Shown here: piece by piece, positions 11,463-23,200 of the stretch
Layout of the letters: each line of letters begins with the position of its first letter
Position numbering within the stretch: position 1 is the stretch's first letter
Source: Burhinus oedicnemus
Taxonomy: Eukaryota; Chordata; Aves; Charadriiformes; Burhinidae
Direction: 5' to 3'
DNA: 64,000 nt
Assembly (NCBI GenBank): GCA_008921705.1
Contig: VFFE01008475.1
Location: forward strand, 282,606 to 346,605
The notes under the pieces: generated by a model
Seen by the model: only the letters and a program-made list of their open reading frames with translations
Database searches by the model: none
What the model was told of the DNA's origin: nothing
Position numbers and translations under genes: made by a program

Positions 11463-14400
11463 CTCAGGAACAAAAAACGCTTCCAAAATCTCTGTCTTTA
11501 AAATGGAGCAGCTATTTTAAGAGTGGGAGGACAGTCCTGGTGTCTGGATAACCATGCCCATGGATGGAAATCCAGGTTGTAAGTAAGGGTCAGAGCTGGC
11601 TAAGGGTGTGATTTGTGTCCACAGGATGGGAAACCTGTCTGCCTCAGCAGCAGGAGGAACTGCTCCAGGATTATATTGTGTGAACAGTCCCGAGAGCATT
11701 ATACTGACCGCCAGGGCCTCTTACCCTGGCAGGCCATGTTGGTCAGCCCTCTTTTCTCTCCGCATGCTAGGACACCCCAATGCCCTGCTCACCCCTCATG
11801 ATTCTGTGTCCACGTTGCCTGACCCAGGCAGGACAAGGAAGCTGCCCGTGTTCCTTTCAGAGCGCTTAGCTACGCACAGGGCACAGCCAAGGTGCACGCA
11901 AATGAACTGCGGGTACACTGTGAAGTTCTTGGTTTAAGGGGACGAGGGATGTGTCTACCAGCTGCAGAACTGCCTTTAGGCATAGGCAAAGGTAGTTTTC
12001 TAAGACAGCAAGGCAGCCATGGCTCAGCCATTTCACCTACACCAGAGCCCTGGAGAGATAAGGTAGCTCTGCTGCCAAGAGGGGGTGCGGAATGGCTGCT
12101 TTGAGACGCAAACAAAGCACCTCTGTGTGGCACAACTGTATGGCCCTGGAGATGTCCACGTCTCCTGGACTTGCCGACCGACTGATCAGCAACCCACCAG
12201 CAAAAGGAAGAAATCTCAGAACTGCAGTTATTCTATGCTACAGCCCAGAAGAAGCAAAACCAGCCCTGGATGGGGATGTGAAACTGCCGTTAACAGTGTG
12301 CTGAAGAACAACTGGTGTCTAGTATTTATGCAGAGAAAGGTGATCTGAACCAGAGAGAGGAAGTATTGACTAGACAGATGTGTTACACTGTCCATCCAAG
12401 AAACAACGCTGGTAACCAAACAAACGATAAAGGTAAAAAAACAAATACCCCCCTCCCCGCCCCGGGGCCCCTTACCTGGGTAAGTGCTGTGACACTGGGA
12501 CTTTTATCCCTGTTGTGGCTCCACTAGCGCAAAGCACTGCAGTGGCTCTGGTCTGCTGGTGTACCTCTGCTGTACTCAGGTCTGAAAAATGCCACAGGAC
12601 AACCCGTCAGGTTGCGTTTTTATCCTTTTAACAGAAGGAAAACACACATGCTGCAGATTACAAAGAACAAGAATTAAGCATGCAAAGACAAAACCCATAA
12701 ATAATGGAAAATGCCAAGAGGAAAGTCGCAAATGCAGGCTGATGTTGTCCCCTCATGCCTAACTTGTTGCGATAAGAACTTTAATTTTACAGCCATCGAT
12801 TCGTTTGCTCGTGGGGCCTCACCGGCCAGGCTGTGCCCAGGTAGCAGGCGTGTGCTCAGCCTTTCCTCCCACTCAGGCAGGGAGCCCGGGCCATGCCCAG
12901 AGCACGCTCCTCAGCTCTTCCGCAGGTAAAAAAATGGCTTGTTTTCTTCTGAGTATTTTTCACTACTGTAGGAAGTGCGTCACGGCCACGTGAGGTGAGC
13001 AGGTGCTGTTGTCTGCTGCAGAGGTAGGGGATCGCTACGTAGACAGCTTTTGGCCAGATGTATCCTTAATGCTTTTCAAGGGACCATTTGAAATGCTTAA
13101 GGCCTGTTTCCACAGATAACGCAGTTTTATTTCACACTCGGTTCTGAAAACTAATTCTGAAGTTGTCAGTTCAGGTGTAAGAAAATGAAGAAAAAACAGT
13201 GAGTGACTGTAAGCAACTGGTTTTAGTGACTTGCCTAGTACTACGTAGATTTGAGGAGAAGGCAAGCAGCGTCATCGCTTTTAAACTCTGTGTGTGTGTT
13301 CGCACGTGTGTTTGTGTGTGTGTGCACTGACTGTACGTACAGAAGAGCGGTGGTAAGAAACTCAAACACTTGAAAACTTTGTGTCAGGTCATCCAAAAGA
13401 AAACCTGAGATTTGCTTGTGAAGATTTTATGGATCACGTACATGAACTGACTACAGTTGGGTTGCCTCTGGCATGGAAGCATTTAAGAATCATGTTTTTC
13501 AGTTGCAATCAAAGGAATTAGAAGCTTTTTTCAGAAGTACTGACCAGACAGAGGTAAACTTCTCTAAGTTTACTTAGAGAATTAAACTTGGAGTTACTTG
13601 GAGCCTGATGCTTTAAGAAACAATGAGTATCACAATATTTGTGATCCTTCTGAAAATGCTGGTAATAGCTTGAGGCTTGGTGGTTCTGCTATGTACAGCA
13701 ATGACTTTAAGCCCTTACTGGTCAGTGGATCTGGCCTTTATCATAGCTGCTTATCGACCCAAGCACACACCAATTGAGGTATTCAAGCCAGCGTCAAACA
13801 TGCTGAGCAGTCTTAACTTCTCTTGACAATAACTAGTGTATTGCATGCTTAGTACTTCTCTTTTTTGGGGGTTCAGAAGTCTTGTAATAAGTACCCAAAT
13901 GTAGAGGTCTATAAACTGCTGGTGGATTGAAAAGAGTAGCAAGTAGCAAGGAGGTGTAAGTGCCGTCCAGCCTAGAGGAGAACATGGATGCATCCAAATC
14001 AAAATAATAAAGAACAGAGAGGAATTTTCCAGTTCAGTTTGTCCAGGTGTTTTCACCATCCCTCTGCAGCTGAGGGAGTGGTAACTTCCAGCAGGAGGGT
14101 GGTCAGAGCACTAATTTCTTAAGCTGTTGAGACTAAATTCAAAAAAGGAACAAAAACCCTGCACATTCATCCTTCGGCTGTAGATAACAAACACCCGTGT
14201 AACCCTCCTTCACATTGCTACGTGCCGGACTTCACATTCAACCTGCGTGCTACACGTAACTGTGATTCCACTGACTGTGGGTGGGCTCCTGAGCTTTTGG
14301 TAAAAAGAGACAAGTCTAAACAATGGATGTGGGAAAACCACACTAATCAGCGCTGTTGGAAGGGAGGCCTTAAGCCTTGAATGTGTAAACTCCAGCAACG

Positions 14401-15249
14401 CAAAACTTCCCAAGAGCTGTCACCCTCCCCTCCAAGCCAAGACCTCATCCTTGGTCAGAACAGCTGAGTTTTGGCCGAGCAAGAACTGCAGAATGAAACC
14501 CTGCAGCAGCAGAGCCTCCCTCGCCGACAGCATAAGCTGGCACCTTTACTGGTAGGGCTCAGGAGGTTGTGCTCCTCCCATCCTATCCTGCTGGCATCCC
14601 CCTGTGCCATGCCTTCTGCACGGTACTGTGGCAGAGAAGCTGTGCAGAGCTCTCCATTTATACTGATCTAGCCCTGTGGTGAAATTACTTTTCCTTCAAA
14701 AATGGCATTTTCTTGGTTTCAGTCCTTGACTGAGACTTCTGCAGTTGTGTGCCCTCAGCTGCAACAGCTTGTGTGAGCAGCAGACACAACACGCCAGAGG
14801 GGGGAGAACCGTGGCGAACAGCCCTCACGTTGATGCGTTGAGAAATCAGCTGACATTTTCCCCACAACCTGCATGTCTACTGATGATTCCTCTCGAGCTC
14901 CAGGAAGGTTCCTGGCATTGGTTTCCATCAAACATGCACGTGAAAACATGCAATCTGGGGGTGAGACCTAATGACATCAGAGAACTGATCACTATAGGAG
15001 AACCTTCATGGAAGCAAAAAGTATAAATGGGGAAAAAACCCAAAGGAAAAGGCAAGAGGCAGCTTAAGGCTATTAAACAGAAAGGTATGAAAGTGGCTTC
15101 TGCTCAGAAGATCCTTAAACTGCTGACGGCTGGAAACTGTAAAGTATACCCGGGAACGCTTATTCCCTGCATTCCATTTTTTACGTGTCGTTCCATGCAC
15201 CCACTGCTGGCAGCTTTCCATTATAGGATGATTTGGTACCTTTGCATGA
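11463..15249. other. Intergenic sequence, no gene confirmed
   Basis: No recognisable gene. A few open frames of 50-70 codons occur on either strand (for example plus-strand 13357-13520). None forms a convincing exon set. A GT microsatellite lies at 13288-13324. Confidence 0.5.
13288..13324. repeat. Interrupted (GT)n microsatellite
   Basis: Alternating GT dinucleotides interrupted by TTCGCAC and TT. This is simple sequence with no sign of function. Confidence 0.85.
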
Positions 15250-16031
15250 GGTTTAACAAGGCCAAGTGCTGGGTCCTGCACTTGGGTCACAACAACCCCA
15301 GGCAATGCTACAGGCTTGGGGAGGAGTGGCTGGAAAGCTCCCCGGCAGAAAAGGATCTGGGGGTCCTGGTGGACAGCCGGCTGAACATGAGCCAGCAGTG
15401 TGCCCAGGTAGCCAAGAAGGCCAAGGGCATCTTGGCCTGTATCAAGAATAGTGTGGCCAGCAGGAGTAGGGCAGTGCCCCTGTACTCAGCGCTGGTGAGG
15501 CCGCAGCTTGAGTCCTGTGTTCAGTTTTGGGCGCCACAGTCTAGGAGGGACATTGAGGTGCTGGAGCGTGTCCAGAGAAGGGCAACAAAGCTGGTGAGGG
15601 GTCTGGAGAACATGTCTTATGAGGAGCCGCTGAAGGAATTAGGATTGTTTAGTCTGGAGAAGAGAAGGTTGAGGGGAGACCTTAGTGCTCTCTACAACTG
15701 CCTGAAAGGAGGTTGTAGTAAGATGGGAGCTGGTCTGTTCTCCCAAGTAACAGGCGATAAGACAAGAGGAAACGGGTTCAAGTTGCACCAGGGGAGGTTT
15801 AGGCTGGACATTAGGAAAAAAAATTTTCACTGCAAGAGTTATCCAACATTGGAAGAGGCTGCCCAGGGAGGTGGTTGAGTCACCATCCCCAGATGTGTTT
15901 AAAAGTCGTGTAGATGTGGTGCTTAGAGAGATGGTTTAGTGGCAGACCTGGCAGAGTAGGGTCAATGGTTGGACTGGATGATCTTAAAGGTCTTTTCCAA
16001 CCTAAACGATTCTATCCTATTCTACGATTCT
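15250..16031 (+). mobile_element. CR1 LINE, 5'-truncated
   Basis: CR1 ORF2 from just after the catalytic region to the 3' tail: [62 protein letters not shown]. The frame breaks after FRLDIRKK, where an A-run has changed length, so the usual [10 protein letters not shown] end is read out of frame. The tail (TTCTATCC-type repeats) ends near 16031. Its last 480 bp or so nearly repeat the 8.1-kb copy in the same orientation. An open frame joins it to unique sequence upstream (from 15027), which looks fortuitous. Confidence 0.93.
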
Positions 16032-18134
16032 TTGGTCTGACCCATTTTTATGCCACCTCTTGCTGACTCAACCAAAAATGGTAGATCAGGTCTTAGTGTA
16101 AGATCACGCCTAAAACACTCAGGATAGTAACATGTGATGGCTAAAAGACTAGTTTCACCTCACTTTTGAAAGTCATATCCAGACCATTTTTAGGTATCAG
16201 CTTCTCGTTGACATCCCACTATGAACAGCATTACTGGATCAACTCATGCTAATTATTTTTGCCTTCTGGCCAAGCGAACTGAAACCTTTTCCCATTTTTA
16301 TTGTAGCTGTTACTTGCATTCCCATGGTATCTAAATACATCGATCTTAGCACTGGAAGTGTAATGTGTTAGCATGGTAAGAAACATTCCTTGCTACAATG
16401 AGCTTAATGTAATACAAATTACAGTAAAGGATGTAAGAAACACAAGGCAGGAAAGGAAGAGGAAAGAAAATTGTACTGGTAACAACATGTAATTCCAAAC
16501 TATGTGCATAATTAAGTGGTTTAAATTTCTACCGGGTTTGGGGATTTTTCTTCATGTCGTTGTTCTGCTTGTTATGTAATTATGTGGTTGTACTTGACTG
16601 CACAGTGGTAAGTAAATAACACTAATTGCTTTTCTTATTGGAGGGTAGTGGACTGAAACCATGACTTCTGTTTATCAGCTCCAGGTAATAAAAATTGTAT
16701 GAAAAGAACTATTTCAGGCAATATTAGCACCTTTCATCTCTCTCTCTCTCTTTTATAGAAAAGAAGCGGGTCTGACAAGCAACAGAGCAGTGAAATCCTT
16801 CTGCTGAGTCAGATGCTCCGTTTCAAACTTACATAACTGGGATCTATTTCCATATTCCCTCCCTCCTTTCGTATGCACGAAGCACAGACAAGAAACAATG
16901 ACTGCTCCAAGGCTGCTCACAGTAGCTTAGTGCGGAAGCCTCAAATGTCGCAACTTAAATATAAAAAAATATCTTAACATCTCGACTGTGGAATAATTAA
17001 ATACTGCATTAAGTCAGCAAAGCAGGGTCTGCTACCAAGTGACATTGGAGTCCATATGCTGCACAGAAGCATGCTGAAACTTTTCTGTTTCTTGGAACGC
17101 TCAGTAAATAAGAATTTGGTCAAAGAGTAAGCCATTTCCTCATTTTCAGAAAAGTAATTTTAAATACATGGGGGAAAGAAAATCTAATTATTGCAGAAAA
17201 TCTAATTATTGCAGCATTTCAATGCCATTTTCTGACTATAACTCTGTTATGTTCTGTGATTTCTCAGGCTGTTATTTTTTGCAACAGTATGGTGTAAATG
17301 TCTGCTAAAATCCCAGAGCTGTAGCGCATAAAACTAATTTACTGGAAACTTCATCTGGCAAGTAAGCACTTATGTCCACGGCAGAAATATCAGTAGTGTG
17401 TTTAGAAATAAGTGCCAAGAAAAGTAAGTTTAATATTCACAGATGGCATATTCCTCATTGACTATTTGAACATACAACGTACAGGCCTGTGGACTGTATG
17501 TTCTCAAAGTTGTAATGAATTTTTGTTAAAAATGAAAAATAGGTACAAAAAATATGGAAAGAAAAACATAAATTAAGAAACAAAGACCAAAGAGAAAACA
17601 AGAAGGTTAAATCAAACGTGTGTGTTTGTAGATAAGATGATTAGATGAGCTACCTGAGAGATGCACATTCAAATCATGTCAGGCAGAATAGGAAACTGAA
17701 CCTCCTCCCACTTCTTGGAGGAGTGCTGTTACCACTGGGGTTCAGGATAACAGAAAATGTTTAAACAGCAAACCATTTTCCTTCTTTTCTAGCTTACTAG
17801 TACCATTTCAGGTTGAACAGCATGTTTTGTTTGATACAAGTGTGGGGTTTGGGTTGGTGGTTTTTTTTAATCTCACCAAAACAAGAAGAAAAGAACTACA
17901 TTTATTTCGGCTGTCTTCTGAAGTACTTCCCACCCTCTTATTTGGCTGCTCAACTGAAAAAGCAATTACTCACACAATCCCATACCCATTCTCCATCAAC
18001 CTACTTTCAGCAGGGTTCCACTCCACGTCCACCTGGGTTTGGCAGCCACAGCAGCAGAAACTAATTCACCTAGAAAGTCCTGTAAGCCACTTATAATATT
18101 GGAAGTCTTCTTTCTGTGACTCCATCCATGAGGA
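16032..18134. other. Intergenic sequence, no gene recognised
   Basis: AT-rich sequence without recognisable exons. It holds a short (CT)n run near 16736-16752 and an 18-bp perfect tandem duplication at 17177-17212. Confidence 0.6.
17177..17212. repeat. Two-copy 18-bp tandem repeat
   Basis: The unit AGAAAATCTAATTATTGC occurs twice without a mismatch. It is probably a recent slippage duplication. Confidence 0.9.
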
Positions 18135-19185
18135 AGCCTTCTCCTGGACAAACTGGAAAGACAGAGGTTGGATAAGTGGTCTGTAAGATGGGTAGAAAAT
18201 TGGCTAAGAGGCTGCACTCAGAGTGGGGATCAGTATTTTTTACTCAGGCTGGCAGCCTGTCACAAGTGGGTTCCCCCAGGGATTGACACTGGGCCCCACA
18301 CTGTTCATCTTCACAAATGATCTGGAGGATGGGATTGAAAGCACCTTCACCAAGTTTGCCGATGATACTTAACTGGGTGGTGAAGGGGACATGTGAGAAA
18401 GGTGAGCTATCATACAGACAGACCTGAACACGCTGAAAGAGTGGGCTAGGAAGAACAGTATGAAGTTTAACAAAGATGAGCGCAAAGTCCTGCATGTGGG
18501 ATGACATAAACAAAGAGCCCAGTACAGGCTGGGACCTGTGTGGCCGGGGAGGAGCCTTGCTGAAAGGGTGGACAACAAGCTGAATGCGAATGAAGTGCGC
18601 TGCTGCAACAACAAAGGCACATCAGATGCTGGGCTGCATCTACAGGGGTATTACTAGCAGGGGCAGAGATGCGATCATCCCACTCTATTCAGCGCTTGTC
18701 AGACCACACCTGGAGCGCCTGTGTCCAGTTGTGGTCCTCACATTTCAAGAAAAACATGGACAGACTGGAGAGTGTCCAAAGGAGGGCCACAAAGATGATC
18801 CATGGGCAGGGCAACCTGCCCTGTGAGGAAAGCCTGAAGGAGTTAGTTCTTCCCTCCCTGGAGGAGAGAAGGCGCGGGGGGGGGCTCATCACAGCTTTCC
18901 AGTACTTAAAGAATGGCTACAAAGAGGACAGAGGCTCTCTTTTCACAAGGAGCCACATGTAGAAGACAAGGGGCAACAAGAATTTTTTTTTTTACAGTGA
19001 CAACAACCAATCGCTGGAACGCAGTGACATGGCAGAGTCCCCATCAGAGAAGGTTTTCAAGATGCGACTAGACAGGGTGCTAGATAATTTCATCTAGGCT
19101 CCCTCCCACGAAAGGCTGGACCAGGTGATTTTTCCAGCTCCCTTCCAGCCCGGGCTGTTCAATGGGTCTATGACTCTGCGGAGCA
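18135..19185 (+). mobile_element. CR1 LINE, older degraded copy
   Basis: CR1 reverse transcriptase region through the 3' end, on the plus strand. The catalytic motif FADDT is followed directly by a TAA where a lysine codon is expected, and further frame breaks follow. Recognisable downstream pieces include LVRPHLE, RLESVQRRATKMIHG and KELVLPSLEERR. It is more diverged than the 8.1- and 15.2-kb copies and belongs to a different subfamily. It sits just upstream of the HNRNPLL CpG island. Confidence 0.9.
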
Positions 19186-19299
19186 GCATGGGCTCCAAGA
19201 GCCACCCGCCATCATCTCCCTGAAGAAGGAAGCCTGAGCAGACCCACCTCCTGTTTCCATCGCCAGCAAACAGACCCCTGTGCGGTCCTGCGAGCACAC

Positions 19300-20075
19300 C
19301 GGGAGAAGGCAGTGCCGGTAACAGAGCCCTGGGCGGGGGGGGGGCACAGACACCCGCCCCGGCAGCTCTCCGTGCTCACGGAGGCAGCACATTGAGGGCG
19401 GTATCGTCTCTCACCCGGTGAACACCGGCCCGCCCGAACCAGCACACCGGCTTCCCGGGCCGGGGGCTGAGGGCGAGCTAAGGGCTGTCCCTCAGGATCC
19501 GCCTCACGGCTCCCCGACGGCTCGGTGACCTTGGCACCTCACGGCTGGCAGCTCCTGGCGGCCCGGCTCGCCCCGCCGCCCCCCTTTATCAGCCGGCGGC
19601 GCTGGGAAGGAGACAAAGGCGGCAGGGGCCACGGGGGGAAGCCGGTCGACGAGGAAAAGACCTCGGACCGTTGGGCCGGAGCCCTCAGCGGCCCCCGGCG
19701 CGGCCTCCCGCCCCCACTAGCCCTACCACCGCCGCCTCCCCCGTCCCCGAGCCCACAGACCTCGCCGTGCTGAGGGAGGGGGTGGTGCCGAAGCAGCCTG
19801 GCGGCGGGGTGACGGGCGGGCTCGCTGGCCAGTCGCCGCGCCGGTAGCGCTTGATGGGCATGCCCGCTGGCCCATCGCCTTGGCGCTTTCGCCCCCTCCC
19901 CGATCCGGAGCCAATCGCGGCGCCGGTGACCGGCGAGGAGGCGGGACCCGCTCCCGGCGCGGGGAGGGGACGGAGCGCAGAGCATCTCTCGGGCTCGCAG
20001 CCGCCAGGCTCCATCCTCGCTCCTTCGCCGCTTCCCCCCCGCCGGTAGCCGGGCCGTTCCCTCCTTCTGGCGGCC
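19300..20075 (+). promoter_or_regulatory. HNRNPLL: HNRNPLL CpG-island promoter and 5' UTR
   Basis: Very GC- and CpG-rich sequence leading to the HNRNPLL start codon and continuing into exon 1 and intron 1. It contains a CCAAT box at 19911-19915, a GC box (GGCGGG) near 19941, and TTGGCGC (E2F-like) near 19879. No TATA box is seen, as is usual for housekeeping CpG-island promoters. The exact transcription start cannot be read from sequence. The island also carries a short minus-strand ORF, so divergent transcription is possible. Confidence 0.8.
19911..19915 (+). promoter_or_regulatory. HNRNPLL: CCAAT box
   Basis: CCAAT in the context GGAGCCAATCGC, 160 nt before the start codon. The flanks match the NF-Y consensus well. 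The position suits a CpG-island promoter. Confidence 0.5.
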
Positions 20076-20270
20076 ATGTCGTCGCCGTCGTCTGGAGAGC
20101 GGTACGAGGAAGAGGAGGAGGAGGAGGACGGCGCCTACGAGAGCCAGGCCAAGCGGCTGAAGCCCAGCGCCGCTGCCGAGGAAGGCGAGATCGAGTACAG
20201 CGGCGCGGAGGAGAGCGAGAGCCGGCGGGACAAGCCCCCTCCGCCGCGCGGTGGGGGCTTCTCGGGCGGG
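20076..20270 (+). CDS. HNRNPLL: HNRNPLL exon 1
   Basis: The start ATG is in the context CGGCCATGT. The exon encodes 65 residues: [16 protein letters not shown], then YESQAKRLK and EEGEIEYSG, ending RGGGFSGG before the GTGAGG donor (phase 0). The YESQAKRLK and EEGEI blocks match mammalian HNRNPLL. The seven-Glu run and SAAA insertion are longer than in human. The exon lies wholly in the CpG island. Confidence 0.93.
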
Positions 20271-23200
20271 GTGAGGGACGGCGGTGGCCGCCGGTGTGCC
20301 GGTGTGTGTGTGTGGGGGGCTTCCCTCAGGGTGCCGGCGTGGGGGGGGGGCGCCTTCCCTCAGGGNNNNNNNNNNNNNNNNNNNNACCCCTACCCCCCCG
20401 CCGCGGGGCGAGGCTGGGGACACACACCCCTCCCCCGTTACCCGGGGTGTGTGGGGGGGCGCTCTCCCCGTGGAGTGGCGGGAGGTGGGAGCCCCCCTCC
20501 CCCGCGGCCTTCCCGAGGCCGGAGCCCGCTGGCCCTCAACCCCGGGCATGGAGGCGCTTCCGGTGGAGGGGGGGGTGTCTTCTCCCGCCCCATGGTCGGG
20601 GGGCGGGAATGGCGCGGGGTGGGAAGAAGCCAGGCTGGGGCCTGTCCTTCCCTCCCCGTTCCCCGCGGGCGCGGCTAGTTGTTCCTCGCCCTAAGTTGCC
20701 GGGGAAAAGGGGCTCTGAGCTCGCAGGCCGCTAGATCGGCGTGACTCGGGTTTTGCCGTTCCGAGATTGGCTCTGTTCCGTGGGCAGCTCGTTGCCTTTT
20801 GGGATGTTGCCATTGCAAGTTTTGTGCTCGCCCTGTTGCTGGGTGTAACTATAGAAACGCAGAGCGGGGGAGGAAAGCCAGGCAGGGGGTTGCTTTCATC
20901 CTCCTCTTTTACCTTTGTGTCTGGCAGCATGCGGCGATAAGGCTGATTGTAAATGATTGCCTCCTTTTTAAATTCACTTGTATTTCTACTTTTCTCCCTC
21001 CCCCGTGAACACTGCTGATAAGCACACCGGCTCACTAAATTTTTTGCTACGTACCTTTTATTCTTCATGATTTTATATCTAAGAATCAAGATAGTCCGTG
21101 ACCCATACATTTGGACTAACAATACTTTAGTGTCTGCTGTTTGATTTCTTTGATAACTAATTGTCCAGCTGATTGTAACCATTTTTATTCTTGATGGCTG
21201 TTTCTTACTTGAAAAAGCAAGATCAAGAAAACATTGATTTAATGGCAGACCTTGAAATTTGGAATACCTCTGTTTCATGATTTGTTAAAATGAACTTGCT
21301 TAGCACTGGGATAAGTGAATGAGAGAGCATTTGCTGTTACCATCTCTCCCTCGGTTAAACCTATTGGTGGAGAGGGTATCTGCTAAATTACTACAAAAGT
21401 TCCCTGACAAACTGCAACAAAGATACATCTCTGGAGGGAACCGTTTTAATTCTATAGTTACTTGTGACAGAGCATGGTCTCTGTCACGGTCAAGGCATAG
21501 CAATGTGCTCTGTCTTAAAGGCCAGTTCTGAATGAAATCCATATGCTTGCTTAAGTTATCTTGAAATTTTGTCACGTACGAGAGCTGAACATCATGCAGC
21601 GTTTCAAGTAGGAACAATATACTGCTCTTGCCTTTCTTCTTTTCTGCAGTATTTTATGAAATACCGCTAGTTCTTACTTTTTTCTTTCATTCTGGGTTCT
21701 GGCTCTGGTTGTCTTCATGTTAACCTCAGTATCTCAGTTTATCCCAGTTAATGTGCAGGACACACTGCCCTGCCTTTTTAGGTAATGAGAGCATGGGATA
21801 TGTCTGTAACTTTACATTTTGAATTTCACGATTGGCATGTGCTGAGTCTTGTGAGTAAAGAAACTGAAACAAATGTGTAGCAAGTCAAGAATATGAGGAA
21901 TTTTAGGCAGTTTGTCAGTTGCAGTGAGCCTCAAGGAGGTGCGTGATCACTGATTTATTGGCAAAGCTCTATTCAGAGGTCCACAACTGGAGAGACGAAG
22001 TTCTCTTGATAATAGAGATCAAACTGGTTTCTTAAGAATAAGCTAGAACATCGAGTGGATATGTAAAAAATGAACGACTGAGCGCTTTTGTTAGTAATTT
22101 TGTGTGGGGCTTTTAATAGCAAAATGCCAGCATCTATTCATTAGTTAATGTGAATTTTAGGGTTTTTTTCCCTAATAGATTAAAAAAATGTGCAGGGAAC
22201 TTATTTATTCTGTGTCATATCTTACTCATTTCTCCAGGGAAATGTTCTTAGCTTATAAAAAGTGCATGTGGTTCAGGGCAAAAACATGTAAGAGGAAGGT
22301 AGGGTGAGAGGAGGGAAGAAGTGTAAGTGTCCTGGGTTGCTCAGAAGAGAACAGAAAAATAATAAGAAGAACTATAGGGAATGGGGAATTAGAAGGAGAA
22401 ATGGAGAAATGGATGACTGGGGTAAAAAGAGTCGTAGGAGTCTGGTAACCTCACTGGTTCTTTTCTTCCTAACATCTGTCCTAGAATATTGGTGAACTGT
22501 ACACTCATATGGATTATATGCTGTCTTTGTATAAAAGCTGTTTTGTGGTAGGACCCTGCTAGTGGGTTGGTGGGGTCTCCCTGCTGGGCTATATACATTA
22601 ATGTGGCATTTTCCTGTTCTTCTGGGATTGTTTCGTTGGGTTGAATAAGCCCTTCATGCCTCCACGTTTCATTTGGTGTGGTGTTTCTTGTTTTGTTTTG
22701 TTTTGTTTTTTTAATGGGTGCCTAGAAGTCTGTATGGGAGATCCAGATGGGGAAACCCAAACTTTATTTTGCTCTTCTTTTTCCTGTTTCCTACTCATGT
22801 GGAGACTCCTTATAGCCCAGAGGTGTACCCTGCTCCTCATGGCTCATCTCAGGGCTGAGGAGCATGGAGAGCCAGGAACAGACCAGAATGTTGATCAGGG
22901 GAGGAGTATGAAGTGGCCTTGCAGAAGTATTCTGTGGGGGAGAATATGATTTGGAATAATGACTTATACAGAGGTGAGGTTGCGTGGCGGTGAAGCCTTG
23001 GCAGAGGAGTCAGAATTGCAGTGTAGCAGAGCTATTCTTAAATATTTTCTATGAAATAAGGAAGATCTATTATCCCCGTTCTTACAGTTGGGGAAGTGAG
23101 ATGTGGTGTCTGAATACACAAACATAACTACAAGCTGCCGCAAGGTAAGATAAAGATGTGAACTTGCAGCTTCTCAGCTATGCTGCTGTAACTTCCGATG

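Noticed and set aside
11700..12530. Further minus-strand exon candidates upstream of 11462 (near 11720-11770 and 12470-12535)
   Set aside because: Donor-like sites exist, but the acceptors are weak and the phases do not fit the 11345-11462 block unless its acceptor is moved, so I left them out.
13560..13581. Short hairpin TTCTCTAAG-TTTA-CTTAGAGAA
   Set aside because: Nine-bp arms are expected by chance in a window of this size and nothing nearby suggests a role.
15027..15878. 283-codon frame beginning [11 protein letters not shown]
   Set aside because: Most of it is CR1 ORF2. The basic N-terminal part is unique sequence that happens to be open into the repeat.
19539..20549. 336-codon minus-strand open frame across the CpG island
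   Set aside because: It runs antisense through HNRNPLL exon 1 and the N gap, is Arg/Pro/Gly-rich, and reflects GC-rich composition, not a gene.
19880..20734. 284-codon plus-strand frame overlapping HNRNPLL exon 1
   Set aside because: It is a shifted frame of the promoter and exon 1 that includes the N-run. The exon 1 frame matching HNRNPLL is the real one.
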